A DNA stretch of 64,000 nucleotides, taken from contig NZ_AXBK01000002.1 of NCBI RefSeq assembly GCF_000473365.1, positions 1 to 64,000 of the forward strand. Reading direction: 5' to 3'. This stretch comes from Adhaeribacter aquaticus DSM 16391. GTDB taxonomy: Bacteria > Bacteroidota > Bacteroidia > Cytophagales > Hymenobacteraceae. This document shows, one piece after another, positions 27,101 through 34,831 of the stretch. Every line of letters begins with the position of its first letter. Positions within the stretch are counted from its first letter, which is position 1. A model generated the notes under the pieces. It saw nothing but the letters and a program-made list of their open reading frames with translations. It had not been told where the DNA came from and ran no database searches. The position numbers were made by a program, and so were the translations under genes.

Positions 27101-28541
27101 CTGTTTGCGCCATGGGCCGGAACATTTTACCTTCCACCCCTACTAAAGCTAGTATCGGTAAGTACACTATCAGAATAATGATTTCTCCAAAAGCAGCTGA
27201 ACTCCGGATTTTAGAAGCCGATTCATACACTTCTTCGTTCATTTCGGCCTGGGTAAGTGGCCGTAACAGTTTCCGCGCTCCTAAATGGTGCAAGGTTGCT
27301 TCCACAATAATTACAGCACCGTCTACTATCAGTCCGAAGTCAATAGCTCCTAAACTCATAAGGTTGCCCGATACGCCGAACAAATTCATCAGGGAAATGG
27401 CGAACAACATCGCCAGGGGAATTACTGAGGCTACAATTAAGCCGGCTCGCCAGTTACCTAAAAGTAAAACCAGTACAAAAATAACAATGAGCGCTCCTTC
27501 GGCCAGGTTTTTGGTTACCGTACCGATGGCGTTATTTACCAGTTTGGACCGGTCCAGAAACGGCTCTATTACTACACCTTCCGGCAAGGTCTTTTCTATC
27601 GTAGTTACTTTTGCTTTTACGGCTTTAATTACCTGGGAAGCATTAGCTCCTTTCAGCATTAATACCAGGCCCCCTACCACCTCGCCTTCGGTATTACGGG
27701 TCATAGCTCCGTACCGGACGGCGCTGCCAAACTGTACCGTAGCTACATCTCGGATAAGTACCGGCACCCCGTCTTCGTGGGATTTAACGACAATCTTCTG
27801 GATATCTTCAATGCTCCCGGCTAAGCCTTCACTGCGGATAAAATAAGCATTAGGTTTGCGGTCGATGTAAGCGCCACCGGTATTCTGGTTGTTTTTCTCC
27901 AGGGCGGTAAAAATATCGCTGATACTTATATTCAGGCTGCGTAGCTTTTCCGGTTCAATGGCAATTTCGTACTGCTTCACGTGACCGCCGAAACTGCTGA
28001 CATCGGCTACACCAGGAGTTCCCAACAATTGCCGGCGTACAATCCAATCCTGGAGGGTGCGCAATTCCATATCGGAATATTTCTTGGCTGCTCCTTCTTT
28101 GGAATGGAGTACATATTGATAAATCTCCCCTAGCCCGGTAGAAACCGGCGCTAATTCCGGAGAGCCCACCCCTTCTGGTATTTGGCCTTCTGCTTCTTTT
28201 AATCGTTCGGATACCTGCTGCCGGGCCCAGTAAATATCTACCTCGTCTTTAAATACAATAGTTACTACCGATAAACCAAAGCGCGAAAAAGAGCGGATTT
28301 CTTCAATATCCGGAATGGTAGACATCGTTACTTCCACCGGGAAAGAAATAAGGCGCTCTACTTCCTGGGCTGCTAAAGATGGGCTTTGCGTGATTACCTG
28401 TACCTGGTTATTGGTAATATCCGGTACGGCATCAATCGTTAATTGCGTTACCGAATAACCTCCCCAGATAATCAGGGCCAGGGTAAACAGCCCCACAATT
28501 AATTTATTGTGAATAGAAAAATGAATAATGCGGTCAAGCAT
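24147..28541 (-). CDS. czcA: CzcA/CusA-type heavy-metal RND pump fused to a TolC-like outer-membrane channel
   Basis: A 1464-residue fusion. Residues 1 to about 1040 are a full HME-RND pump: first helix near 10-30, a porter domain with AVPDITNNQVQV and GGHVKQYEIAIEP, and the cytoplasm-facing helices with FGLIVDGAVIIVEATLHHL and a second half of the same plan. A hydrophobic, signal-like stretch at about 1047-1070 is followed by a TolC/OMF domain starting LTLPQAIEQALNQNSS. This fusion recurs in Bacteroidota and fixes a 1:1 gene dosage of pump and channel; proteolytic separation is possible but not shown. Confidence 0.9.
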   Translation of the reverse strand: MLDRIIHFSIHNKLIVGLFTLALIIWGGYSVTQLTIDAVPDITNNQVQVITQSPSLAAQEVERLISFPVEVTMSTIPDIEEIRSFSRFGLSVVTIVFKDEVDIYWARQQVSERLKEAEGQIPEGVGSPELAPVSTGLGEIYQYVLHSKEGAAKKYSDMELRTLQDWIVRRQLLGTPGVADVSSFGGHVKQYEIAIEPEKLRSLNISISDIFTALEKNNQNTGGAYIDRKPNAYFIRSEGLAGSIEDIQKIVVKSHEDGVPVLIRDVATVQFGSAVRYGAMTRNTEGEVVGGLVLMLKGANASQVIKAVKAKVTTIEKTLPEGVVIEPFLDRSKLVNNAIGTVTKNLAEGALIVIFVLVLLLGNWRAGLIVASVIPLAMLFAISLMNLFGVSGNLMSLGAIDFGLIVDGAVIIVEATLHHLGARKLLRPLTQAEMNEEVYESASKIRSSAAFGEIIILIVYLPILALVGVEGKMFRPMAQTVAFAILGAFILSLTYVPMVSALFLSKKIDHRKTIADRIMGFFHRVYVPMIAFAIRRKAVVLISSLLLFLGSLLLFTRMGGEFIPSLSEGDFAVETRVMSGSSITQTIEAAGQASEILLRKFPDEVSQVVAKIGSGEIPTDPMPVEACDLMIILTDKDEWTKADDSEELADKMAEALEAIPGVTFGFQQPIQMRFNELMSGARQDVVLKIYGEDLDILSEQAGKIGKIVSTVEGAADLYVEQITGLPQIVITFDRDKIAQFGLNIEDVNRAIQTGFAGQSAGVIYEGERRFEVVVRLASANRQSLEDVQGLYVTTPHGDQVPLEQVAQVAFKTGPSQIQRDDAKRRITIGFNVRGRDVESIVAELQEKVEGKIKLPTGYYVTYGGQFENLQKAKERLSVAVPVALLLIFLLLFFTFKSIAQSILIFTAIPLSAIGGILALWLRGMPFSISAGVGFIALFGVAVLNGIVLISYFNQLKSEGMTDLKQRVLVGTEVRLRPVIMTALVASLGFLPMALSNTAGAEVQKPLATVVIGGLVSATLLTLVVLPILYILLERFLEKKANNHPDNISGLGAASVICLLIGIGLLVPDKVKAQSSGSPLTLPQAIEQALNQNSSIQAANYQISANKSLQGAALDLSKTNIELVYGQINSVNRDNNFTISQSFAFPSVYTNQARLAKATIRGSELNLSIRQRELVREVKNAYQELIYLQAKLRLLQYQDSLYSSFLRASTIRLRTGETGLLEKATAQAQQVEVRNAIAQTQAERQIYTTQLQSLLQSTTPVTIANTPLYRMPVNVPDTAVLAGQPQLAIFQQQKEVAQWQTRLEKSRLLPDFNLGYFNQSIIGLQNVNGVEQNFTGGDRFTGVQVGVAIPIWYKASSARIKAAQYQEKLADANYRFQQTQFSTQLKLAAQRLNKQELNLAYYEQTGLPLANLIIDHAEKGFKNGVIDYQEYVQSLNRALAIKENHLEALQQYNEAAINLEFISGQ

Positions 28542-28686
28542 ATGGATTTACTTTAAATCAAACTTTTAAGAAATATCCTGCCTTAAAACCAATAGGTATA
28601 GCCAGCCGGTTAGCTGAAAATAAGAATAGCCATAAGTGCAAAGATTCCTTTCGGGAACTTCACATAGCAGGTAGAAAAAAGTAGAT

Positions 28687-29001
28687 TTAAAGTTTAGGCG
28701 GTTGCCAGATAGAAAAAGAAGGGTATAAAACGGCATCCGGCTGGTGAACCGGAGCTATGGTAATAACTTTAAAAACCGGAAGGCTGGTTTTATGAAAAGC
28801 AGTTTGCAAAGCAAAACCGGCACAGCAATTACAAATACAGAGCGGAGAACATAAATCTGCTGCCGGGGCATGATTGTCTGAATCCGGATTAGTTTGAATA
28901 CTGGTTTGCACAGACGTATCAACCTCTGGTGCGGCATCGGCACAGGGAATACATGATATGACTATCATGAAAATACTCAGAAGAATAGCAAACCATTTCA
29001 T
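28687..29001 (-). CDS. DUF6660-like small exported protein
   Basis: About 104 residues starting MKWFAILLSIFMIVISCIPCADA, a signal peptide or membrane anchor, followed by a Cys/His-bearing region with LCSPLCICNCCAGF. The frame is open from an ATG at 29043, but that ATG lies inside the palindromic operator at 29026-29044, so the start at 29001 is more likely. Such Cys-rich small proteins often precede CzcA-type pumps in Bacteroidota. The CCXXC-like cluster suggests periplasmic metal binding; this is inference. Confidence 0.7.
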   Translation of the reverse strand: MKWFAILLSIFMIVISCIPCADAAPEVDTSVQTSIQTNPDSDNHAPAADLCSPLCICNCCAGFALQTAFHKTSLPVFKVITIAPVHQPDAVLYPSFSIWQPPKL

Positions 29002-29025
29002 CTGCTGCAATATTAATAAAAATTC

Positions 29026-29044
29026 AATGCAATTGGATTGCATT
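29026..29044. promoter_or_regulatory. likely Fur/Zur-family operator at the head of the metal efflux operon
   Basis: AATGCAATTGGATTGCATT is a perfect 8-base inverted repeat with a 3-base spacer, 25 bases upstream of the preferred DUF6660 start. Its pattern is repeated at 22446-22460 next to the Fur-family gene. Confidence 0.6.
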
Positions 29045-29280
29045 ATTAAAAAAGGTAAACGGATGAAAATATATTTTGATATAAAAAGCTTTAATTCTGT
29101 CTTTTATAATCCAGTGCCTTATCTCCGAATAGGGGTTTTACAATTGCAAACGCTATAATAATACTCACTAATTAAGTGTTGAAACAGCAAGAAAAATAAT
29201 ATTCTTAGCAATATTTTGCGTTTATGATTAGCAAAAAACTATTTTTGTTCGTAAATGCTAAATATATTAGCTTTAAATAT

Positions 29281-29742
29281 ATGATTCTTACTGATAAGCA
29301 GGCTCCTTTAAAAAACACTTCTGATTTTATATTGCTTGGCTACGAAGAAGAAACAATGTTGCCTTTATTTGGCTCTCATGTGAAAGCCGGGTTTCCGTCG
29401 CCAGCCGAAGATTATGCGGAAGAGCGCATCAGCCTCCTGAAATTCCTCTCCGGTAACCCCACGGCCACCTTTTATGTGATACTAGAAGGCGATTCCATGA
29501 TTGATTTTAATTTATTTGAAGGCGATTTATTAGTAATCGACCGGTCGCTGGAAGTACGTTCCGGCGATATCATACTGGCTAACCTGGATAATGAATATAC
29601 GGTGAAGAAATTGGAAATACTTGAAGATGGGGCACGCCTGGTACCGGGTAATAAAAAGTACGCTCCCATTACAATTTCCAAGGATTTAGAAGTACTGGTT
29701 TGGGGGGTGGTACGGGGTATAGCAAGGAGATTTCGAAAATGA
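29281..29742 (+). CDS. umuD: UmuD-like S24 self-cleaving subunit
   Basis: About 153 residues. The cleavage site region HVKAGFPSPAEDY, the catalytic Ser in EGDSM and the catalytic Lys in YTVKKLE identify a UmuD/LexA-type S24 peptidase without a DNA-binding domain. I start it at the ATG at 29281; an upstream ATG at 29224 adds a non-conserved hydrophobic leader. It would be cleaved with help from RecA filaments and then form translesion polymerase V with UmuC. Its stop overlaps the umuC start by four bases (ATGA). Confidence 0.87.
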   Translation: MILTDKQAPLKNTSDFILLGYEEETMLPLFGSHVKAGFPSPAEDYAEERISLLKFLSGNPTATFYVILEGDSMIDFNLFEGDLLVIDRSLEVRSGDIILANLDNEYTVKKLEILEDGARLVPGNKKYAPITISKDLEVLVWGVVRGIARRFRK

Positions 29743-31007
29743 CCGGTTTAAAATTACATGCAGATATTAACAACTGCTATGCTTCTATATTTCGGATATT
29801 TATGCCGGAACTAAATGGTGAGCCGTTGGCTGTTCTTTCTAATAATGACGGCTCTATAATTGCCCGCTCCCAGGAAGCCAAAGACTTAGGTATTATTATG
29901 GGCCAGCCCCTTTTTGAGGCGAAACCCATAATTGACAGATACGGGGTTAAAGTTCTCTCCAGTAATTATCCGTTGTTTCATGATATGAGTACCCGCTTCC
30001 ATCATACGCTGGGCACCTTTTCCCCCAGTCAGGAAATTTACAGTATTGATGAAGGATTCTTAGACCTAAGCAATTTCTATAAAACTGACTTAAAGGAATA
30101 CGGCTGCACTATCAAAAAAACAGTTTGGAAATGGCTGGGCTTGCCCATCTGCGTAGGCATTGCGCCAACAAAAACACTGGCTAAACTGGCCAATCGCATT
30201 GCTAAAAAATCAACCAAAGCAAAAGGGGTACTGGTTTTAAATACAGAAGCGCATATTAAAGCGGCCCTGAATATTGTTGATGTGGGAGATGTGTGGGGCA
30301 TTGGACGCCAATATGCCACTAAGCTCCGGAAGTTTGGGGTGCTTTCTGCGTGGGATTTAGCGAACGTAACTGATAGTTTTGCCAAAAAGGAATTAACCAT
30401 TGTGGGGTTACGCATTGTAAAAGAGCTGCGCGGCGAAGCCTGCGCGGATCTGGAAATTGAACCACCGGCGAAAAAAGGCATTTGTACCAGCCGGTCTTTT
30501 GGTCACCCGGTTACAACTCTGGATTTAATGCAGGAAGCCGTGGCCACTTACATGACGCGCAGCGCCTATAAATTGAGAAGGCAAAAGAGCTTCTGTGCCC
30601 AACTTAGTGTTTTCTTTGAAACGAACCCGTTTAACCCGAACGAACCCCAATATAACAATTGCAAAACCATAAAGCTGCCGGTACCCACCAACTCTACCCT
30701 GGAATTGGTGAGTTATGCACTTCTGGCTTTAAAAGCCATTTTCCGCAATGGGTATAAATATAAAAAAGCCGGTGTTTACCTAGATGATATTCGTCCAGCT
30801 ACCGCCATGCAGGGAAATATATTTGATTCCATCGACCGGGGCAAACACCTGGACTTGATGCGTGCTATGGATGTACTAACCAGTAAAATGGGCAGTGGGG
30901 TAGTAAAATTAGCTAGCGAAGGCACGGAAAAATCGTGGAAAATGAAGCAGGATTATGGTACAAAGTGTTTTACTACCCGGATGGAAGATATTTTGGTGGT
31001 TAGGTAA
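29739..31007 (+). CDS. umuC: UmuC-like Y-family DNA polymerase
   Basis: About 422 residues starting MTGLKLHADINNCYASIF at the ATG at 29739 (a TTG at 29700 in the same frame would lie deep within umuD). The Y-family catalytic acids are present in LHADINNCYAS and EIYSIDEGFLDL, followed by the thumb HhH region (VGDVWGIGRQYATKLRKFGV) and the little finger domain. Gives error-prone bypass synthesis; plasmid-borne umuDC pairs are common and can help during entry as single strands. Confidence 0.9.
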   Translation: MTGLKLHADINNCYASIFRIFMPELNGEPLAVLSNNDGSIIARSQEAKDLGIIMGQPLFEAKPIIDRYGVKVLSSNYPLFHDMSTRFHHTLGTFSPSQEIYSIDEGFLDLSNFYKTDLKEYGCTIKKTVWKWLGLPICVGIAPTKTLAKLANRIAKKSTKAKGVLVLNTEAHIKAALNIVDVGDVWGIGRQYATKLRKFGVLSAWDLANVTDSFAKKELTIVGLRIVKELRGEACADLEIEPPAKKGICTSRSFGHPVTTLDLMQEAVATYMTRSAYKLRRQKSFCAQLSVFFETNPFNPNEPQYNNCKTIKLPVPTNSTLELVSYALLALKAIFRNGYKYKKAGVYLDDIRPATAMQGNIFDSIDRGKHLDLMRAMDVLTSKMGSGVVKLASEGTEKSWKMKQDYGTKCFTTRMEDILVVR

Positions 31008-31040
31008 AATATAAACAAATTAGTATAATTTCTTTTTGAG

Positions 31041-31706
31041 CTATTTTTTCTTCCTTCTCCGTTTCCTAGAACTTTGATATTCTTCAAATTCTCTTTCTAC
31101 AATTTGTTCAAGCTGAACTACTCCACTTGAAAAGGCATCACTTGGCGATTCAAATAATTTATTTACCAATAAGTCAGTCTCGCTTTTAGCTGGGTCTGTT
31201 TGGGTAAAACAATTAAGTAAAAGATAACCCCGCTCATCGTTTTTTCTGTCAATACCTGGAACAATGTTTATATAATATTCTCGCTCCTCTTCTTCAAATA
31301 ACACTTTAATCTTGGGATTGAACTTAACTTCTGATTTATCTAAAGATTTTATCTTCGTTTTTTTAACTAAATATATAGTCTCATTTATTAATTCTTCTAA
31401 CGGTCTACCCCAGCCATCCCTAGAAAATGGAGATTGGATTCTTGAAATTTCGATTCTAATGCTTTTCCTCCCTTTGCCTATTTCCTTGGTGAATTCATAA
31501 TCAGGCAAATTCTTAATTATTTCACTATTTATTTCAAAGTGCTCATATTCATTTGTAAACCTTATTTGGATAATTTCTTCAAATTCAAATAAGAACACTG
31601 GTGCTTGAATGCCTATTGATTTTAAAATCTCAACAATACTATCAGTATCTTCCTTTTTGTATAAGACAATATTAATGTTAGTATAAATCATTAGGCTACT
31701 TCTCAA
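31041..31706 (-). CDS. unrecognised 221-residue protein in the Argonaute-SIR2 cassette
   Basis: A soluble protein with a mixed alpha/beta N-terminal domain (about 8-75: INIVLYKKEDTDSIVEILKS, then a FEFEEIIQIRF strand), a middle domain with WGRPLEELINETIYLVKK and a very basic tail, RKRRRKKK. No signal, membrane segment or Cys cluster. I recognise no family and no nuclease or NADase motif. It follows the SIR2 gene by 90 bases on the same strand, so it is probably the last member of the defence cassette. The basic tail hints at nucleic-acid binding, which is inference. Confidence 0.6.
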   Translation of the reverse strand: MRSSLMIYTNINIVLYKKEDTDSIVEILKSIGIQAPVFLFEFEEIIQIRFTNEYEHFEINSEIIKNLPDYEFTKEIGKGRKSIRIEISRIQSPFSRDGWGRPLEELINETIYLVKKTKIKSLDKSEVKFNPKIKVLFEEEEREYYINIVPGIDRKNDERGYLLLNCFTQTDPAKSETDLLVNKLFESPSDAFSSGVVQLEQIVEREFEEYQSSRKRRRKKK

Positions 31707-31796
31707 AAATTAAACTGATAATGTATCTATCCGGCAAAATTTTAAATATTTAAGAAGTCTTAATCAGAATATAAGCTAAAAATCAATAAAGGGCAC

Positions 31797-32876
31797 TTAA
31801 GGCAAAATAGCTTCATCATCTTCATCAGGAAAAAGAGAAGAGAAATAATCTAAATTTAAATTATTAGTAAAAAACTCTTTTGCTGTAAGATTATTCACCG
31901 TGATATTATCACTATTAATTTTTAATAAATTACTTAACTTTTCAATATATGCTTGCTCGTCGAAATTTTCTCCCTCATATACATTTACTAAAAGTCTTTT
32001 ATTAGTGTCTAATTGAAAAGCACTTTCTAAATTATCATTTATATGCTTATCATAAAATCCATAGCCACTAATAACAATTATTTCTGACCTGATACAGGCT
32101 TCCCGGAAAGAATAGAAATAAAATAAATAAGGGTCATAAGATTGTAACTTATTCTGAATTCCAAATATGATTTCCATATTTAATGGGTCAATAGATGAAA
32201 TTGAATCTGAATAAGTTAATCGGGTTTGCGGGTTCCTTTTCCAATCAAGCGAACCGTGTAGTTTATAAAGAAAGTAACTAATGGCTTGTTCTTGCGATGG
32301 CTCGTATCTTCTATAATCCCAAATTTTATCTTCACCAAAGCCGCGTTCAATATTTTCAATCCCTAAGTTTTCTTCAATACACATGTCATAATTAAGGGAA
32401 AATATCCTTAATGGCATGGTATATCCAGTTTCCTTCATCTTTCTGTAGTAAGAACTTCTTTTTTTTAAATCATCTGGGCTCAGCCAAATGTTCTTTAGCT
32501 TAGTTAATATTTCTTCTTTAAATTTAATAGCCAATTCAAGTTTTGGGCCTGCTACAACCAATAGTTCCTTTTCCCAACTGCCAATGAATGGATATACATC
32601 AATGTTTTTATCAGCAATGTTTATAATCACATTTAAAAGCCCTACTAAATTCTCAATGTTAAAATTTAATGATTTAGTATCGATTCCTTTTATTCGCTCT
32701 AAATGATAATAAGAACTCTGGATGTAATTGTACAAATCTTTATATTTGGCCCATTCTCCTTTAAGCAAGTTTTCTATAGCTGCTATCATTTGGATTGAAT
32801 TAAGCATCCCAGCGTCGCAACTTGCCCCGGCTCCTAATAAGATAATAATTTTATCTTCTCCGAATTGCTTTCTCAT
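31797..32876 (-). CDS. SIR2-like NADase effector, stand-alone
   Basis: A 359-residue SIR2/STALD-type protein. The nucleotide loop LLGAGASCDAGM is at 14-24, the SIR2 Asn region LNYDMCIEEN near 160 and the catalytic His in YKLHGSLDWKRN near 208; later YFYSFREA and VISGYGFYDKHIN complete the fold. SIR2 effectors of short-Argonaute, Thoeris and DSR systems destroy NAD+ when activated. There is no APAZ-like C-terminal half, unlike the SIR2-APAZ protein of SPARSA. The start lies one base after the Argonaute stop, so translation is coupled. Confidence 0.85.
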   Translation of the reverse strand: MRKQFGEDKIIILLGAGASCDAGMLNSIQMIAAIENLLKGEWAKYKDLYNYIQSSYYHLERIKGIDTKSLNFNIENLVGLLNVIINIADKNIDVYPFIGSWEKELLVVAGPKLELAIKFKEEILTKLKNIWLSPDDLKKRSSYYRKMKETGYTMPLRIFSLNYDMCIEENLGIENIERGFGEDKIWDYRRYEPSQEQAISYFLYKLHGSLDWKRNPQTRLTYSDSISSIDPLNMEIIFGIQNKLQSYDPYLFYFYSFREACIRSEIIVISGYGFYDKHINDNLESAFQLDTNKRLLVNVYEGENFDEQAYIEKLSNLLKINSDNITVNNLTAKEFFTNNLNLDYFSSLFPDEDDEAILP

Positions 32877-32877
32877 A

Positions 32878-34755
32878 CTATAAAAACCAAGGCTTTAAGT
32901 TATTAATATCAATGTGGCTTAATTCATATTTCCTGAATTTTCCAATAAATTCAGAAATTCGCTGGCAATAAAAAACCGATACAGGTAATTGCTTCGCTTT
33001 AAAACCACGCCAATTAGCTCCGGACAAATTAATACAGTCTTGCAAAAGCGCTTCTTTATAATCTATATCTTCAAAAAGCTGTTTTTTATTAGTAAACCAG
33101 AATTGAATATGAAGCGGGTTACCATACCGCTTTGTTATTTTAGGATTGGAAGGTTGAATTCCTTCAAACCAAATTAAGTATTCTTGGGCTGAAAATTTAA
33201 CAAAGGTACTTTCAAAAGGCACTAAACCATTATTGGAGGCATCGAACCCGAAGTAGTCTGTTTTATCATTAATGACAAGTACAGATAATTCAATATTTGG
33301 GTCGATTAATTTTACAACACGGTCAAGAATTTTTTCTTTACTTAACCTCATGGGGGTATGGATAGATATTTTTTTATACTTACCCTTATTAATAATCGCG
33401 ACTAAATTATTAGTTAATTGGCTATAATAGGAATCATCTGTTAATACTCCTTCACTTAAAACTTGTAAATCTTTGAATATCCCGCTTGAATCCGTAAGTA
33501 CGGAGTAAGCAATATTTTTTTCTATTTTATTGCCTTCTGGCGTACTTTCAACATTGTAGGACTGACCGATGCCAATAATAAGATATTCATTGGTAGCTGG
33601 TTTCATTTTCCAGGGTTTGCCCCCAGCTTTGGCAAACATTTGTAAGGCTATATTGCCCAATGAAAATTTAAGCGCATTATCATTAATAATTAAGTCTTTC
33701 GTTACAACCTGGCAGGGAATGCCGGCATTAGTGAAAGAATGTTTTAGGTTAAAATATAACTTATCATCGCTTTCATCTTTTTTAGAATTAGTAATTATAA
33801 TAGGAAGCACATTGCTAGATTCAGCTTTTATTTGTTCAATTATTCCGGCAATGGTTTCTGCGCCATAATCATCAAATGCTAAACCTTTAATATGGTCATT
33901 TGTGAATGGAATTTTAAAAAACTTCTCTATCCCGCTAAAAGTATTTGGATGCGATTCGCCTCTTAACCCTTTTAAAAGGTTAACGGCAATATTTCTATCT
34001 TCCTTTTTATAGATAAAATAAAATTGTGTATCGGCTGGAATGGTTTCTAATGGACTAAACTTGGAAAGGCCATAATAAGAACTATTATCTTGTTTATTAT
34101 CTTTAAAAATATACTGCTTAGGATTTAATAAATGGGCTTCAATTGAAAATAATGAGCTATTAATTTTAACCTCTAATTTTTCATTTATTTTAGGTAGAAA
34201 ATTTTTAATAAAGCCTGTTATATGATTATATTTAAATAAATAAAAATCAAGATTACTTAAGCCTCTATTGTTTAAAGAGCCACTTGCAATTTGGATATCT
34301 CTATCTTGTTTAAAGCCTCCCCTATTTAGTTCTTCATTAATTATAAATTGAAAGCCAATTAATACACCCCAAACCTGTTTGCTTTTTAAGTAGTAAGGCT
34401 CAATCCAAACTGATTTTTTTCCTTTTGGATGCGATTCAATTTTAAAATGGATTCGTCTATTATAGTTTTCTTCTTTTAATATAAATCGCTCACTAATGTT
34501 AGCAGAAGCATTAATAATATTCTGATAAATAGTTTTCGAAACTAATCCGGAATTTATATAAGAAGGTAATTTAAAAAGTGTAAACCCATCTGCTGGGACA
34601 TCGGAAACTTCATATTTGATATTTTCACCGGTATCATTAAAATCATAATAGCTGAACTCTTCCCTAAATACCTCTGGCTCTGCTTTACGTCTGAACTTTG
34701 TAACCCCAAAATCTTGGTCCTCAAACTCCAAGAAATTTAATAATATATCTCTCAT
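32878..34755 (-). CDS. catalytically inactive prokaryotic Argonaute with N-terminal half, MID and PIWI
   Basis: A 625-residue protein with three parts. Residues 1 to about 225 resemble N/L1/L2 (APAZ-like) sequence, ending in YYGLSKFSPLE. The MID domain (about 230-390) keeps the guide 5'-end pocket: YFNLK, GIPCQVV and KAGGKPW. In the PIWI domain (about 390-625) the catalytic positions are lost: IIGIGQSYN has Gly where the first Asp is expected, IHTPMRL replaces the RDG motif and FYCQRIS lacks the last Asp. There is no room for a PAZ domain. It would bind guide and target and signal to the SIR2 partner rather than cut. Confidence 0.85.
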   Translation of the reverse strand: MRDILLNFLEFEDQDFGVTKFRRKAEPEVFREEFSYYDFNDTGENIKYEVSDVPADGFTLFKLPSYINSGLVSKTIYQNIINASANISERFILKEENYNRRIHFKIESHPKGKKSVWIEPYYLKSKQVWGVLIGFQFIINEELNRGGFKQDRDIQIASGSLNNRGLSNLDFYLFKYNHITGFIKNFLPKINEKLEVKINSSLFSIEAHLLNPKQYIFKDNKQDNSSYYGLSKFSPLETIPADTQFYFIYKKEDRNIAVNLLKGLRGESHPNTFSGIEKFFKIPFTNDHIKGLAFDDYGAETIAGIIEQIKAESSNVLPIIITNSKKDESDDKLYFNLKHSFTNAGIPCQVVTKDLIINDNALKFSLGNIALQMFAKAGGKPWKMKPATNEYLIIGIGQSYNVESTPEGNKIEKNIAYSVLTDSSGIFKDLQVLSEGVLTDDSYYSQLTNNLVAIINKGKYKKISIHTPMRLSKEKILDRVVKLIDPNIELSVLVINDKTDYFGFDASNNGLVPFESTFVKFSAQEYLIWFEGIQPSNPKITKRYGNPLHIQFWFTNKKQLFEDIDYKEALLQDCINLSGANWRGFKAKQLPVSVFYCQRISEFIGKFRKYELSHIDINNLKPWFL

Positions 34756-34831
34756 TAAATATTTTAGTTAGGTTAACTATTAACCTTAAGGCAAATAGCA
34801 AATTATTAAATTTCTGTGTTCTTTATACTTT

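Noticed and set aside
27073-27846. 257-codon plus-strand open frame opposite the CzcA-type pump gene
   Set aside because: Its Ser/Thr/Ala/Ile-rich translation mirrors the membrane-protein codons on the other strand; it has no domain and the pump frame is certain.
30077-30481. 134-codon minus-strand frame inside umuC
   Set aside because: Antisense shadow of a clear Y-family polymerase frame.
31797-32876. SIR2 gene as part of a Thoeris or DSR system
   Set aside because: No TIR partner (ThsB) is encoded nearby and the protein is too short and differently organised for DSR1/DSR2; coupling to Argonaute is more telling.
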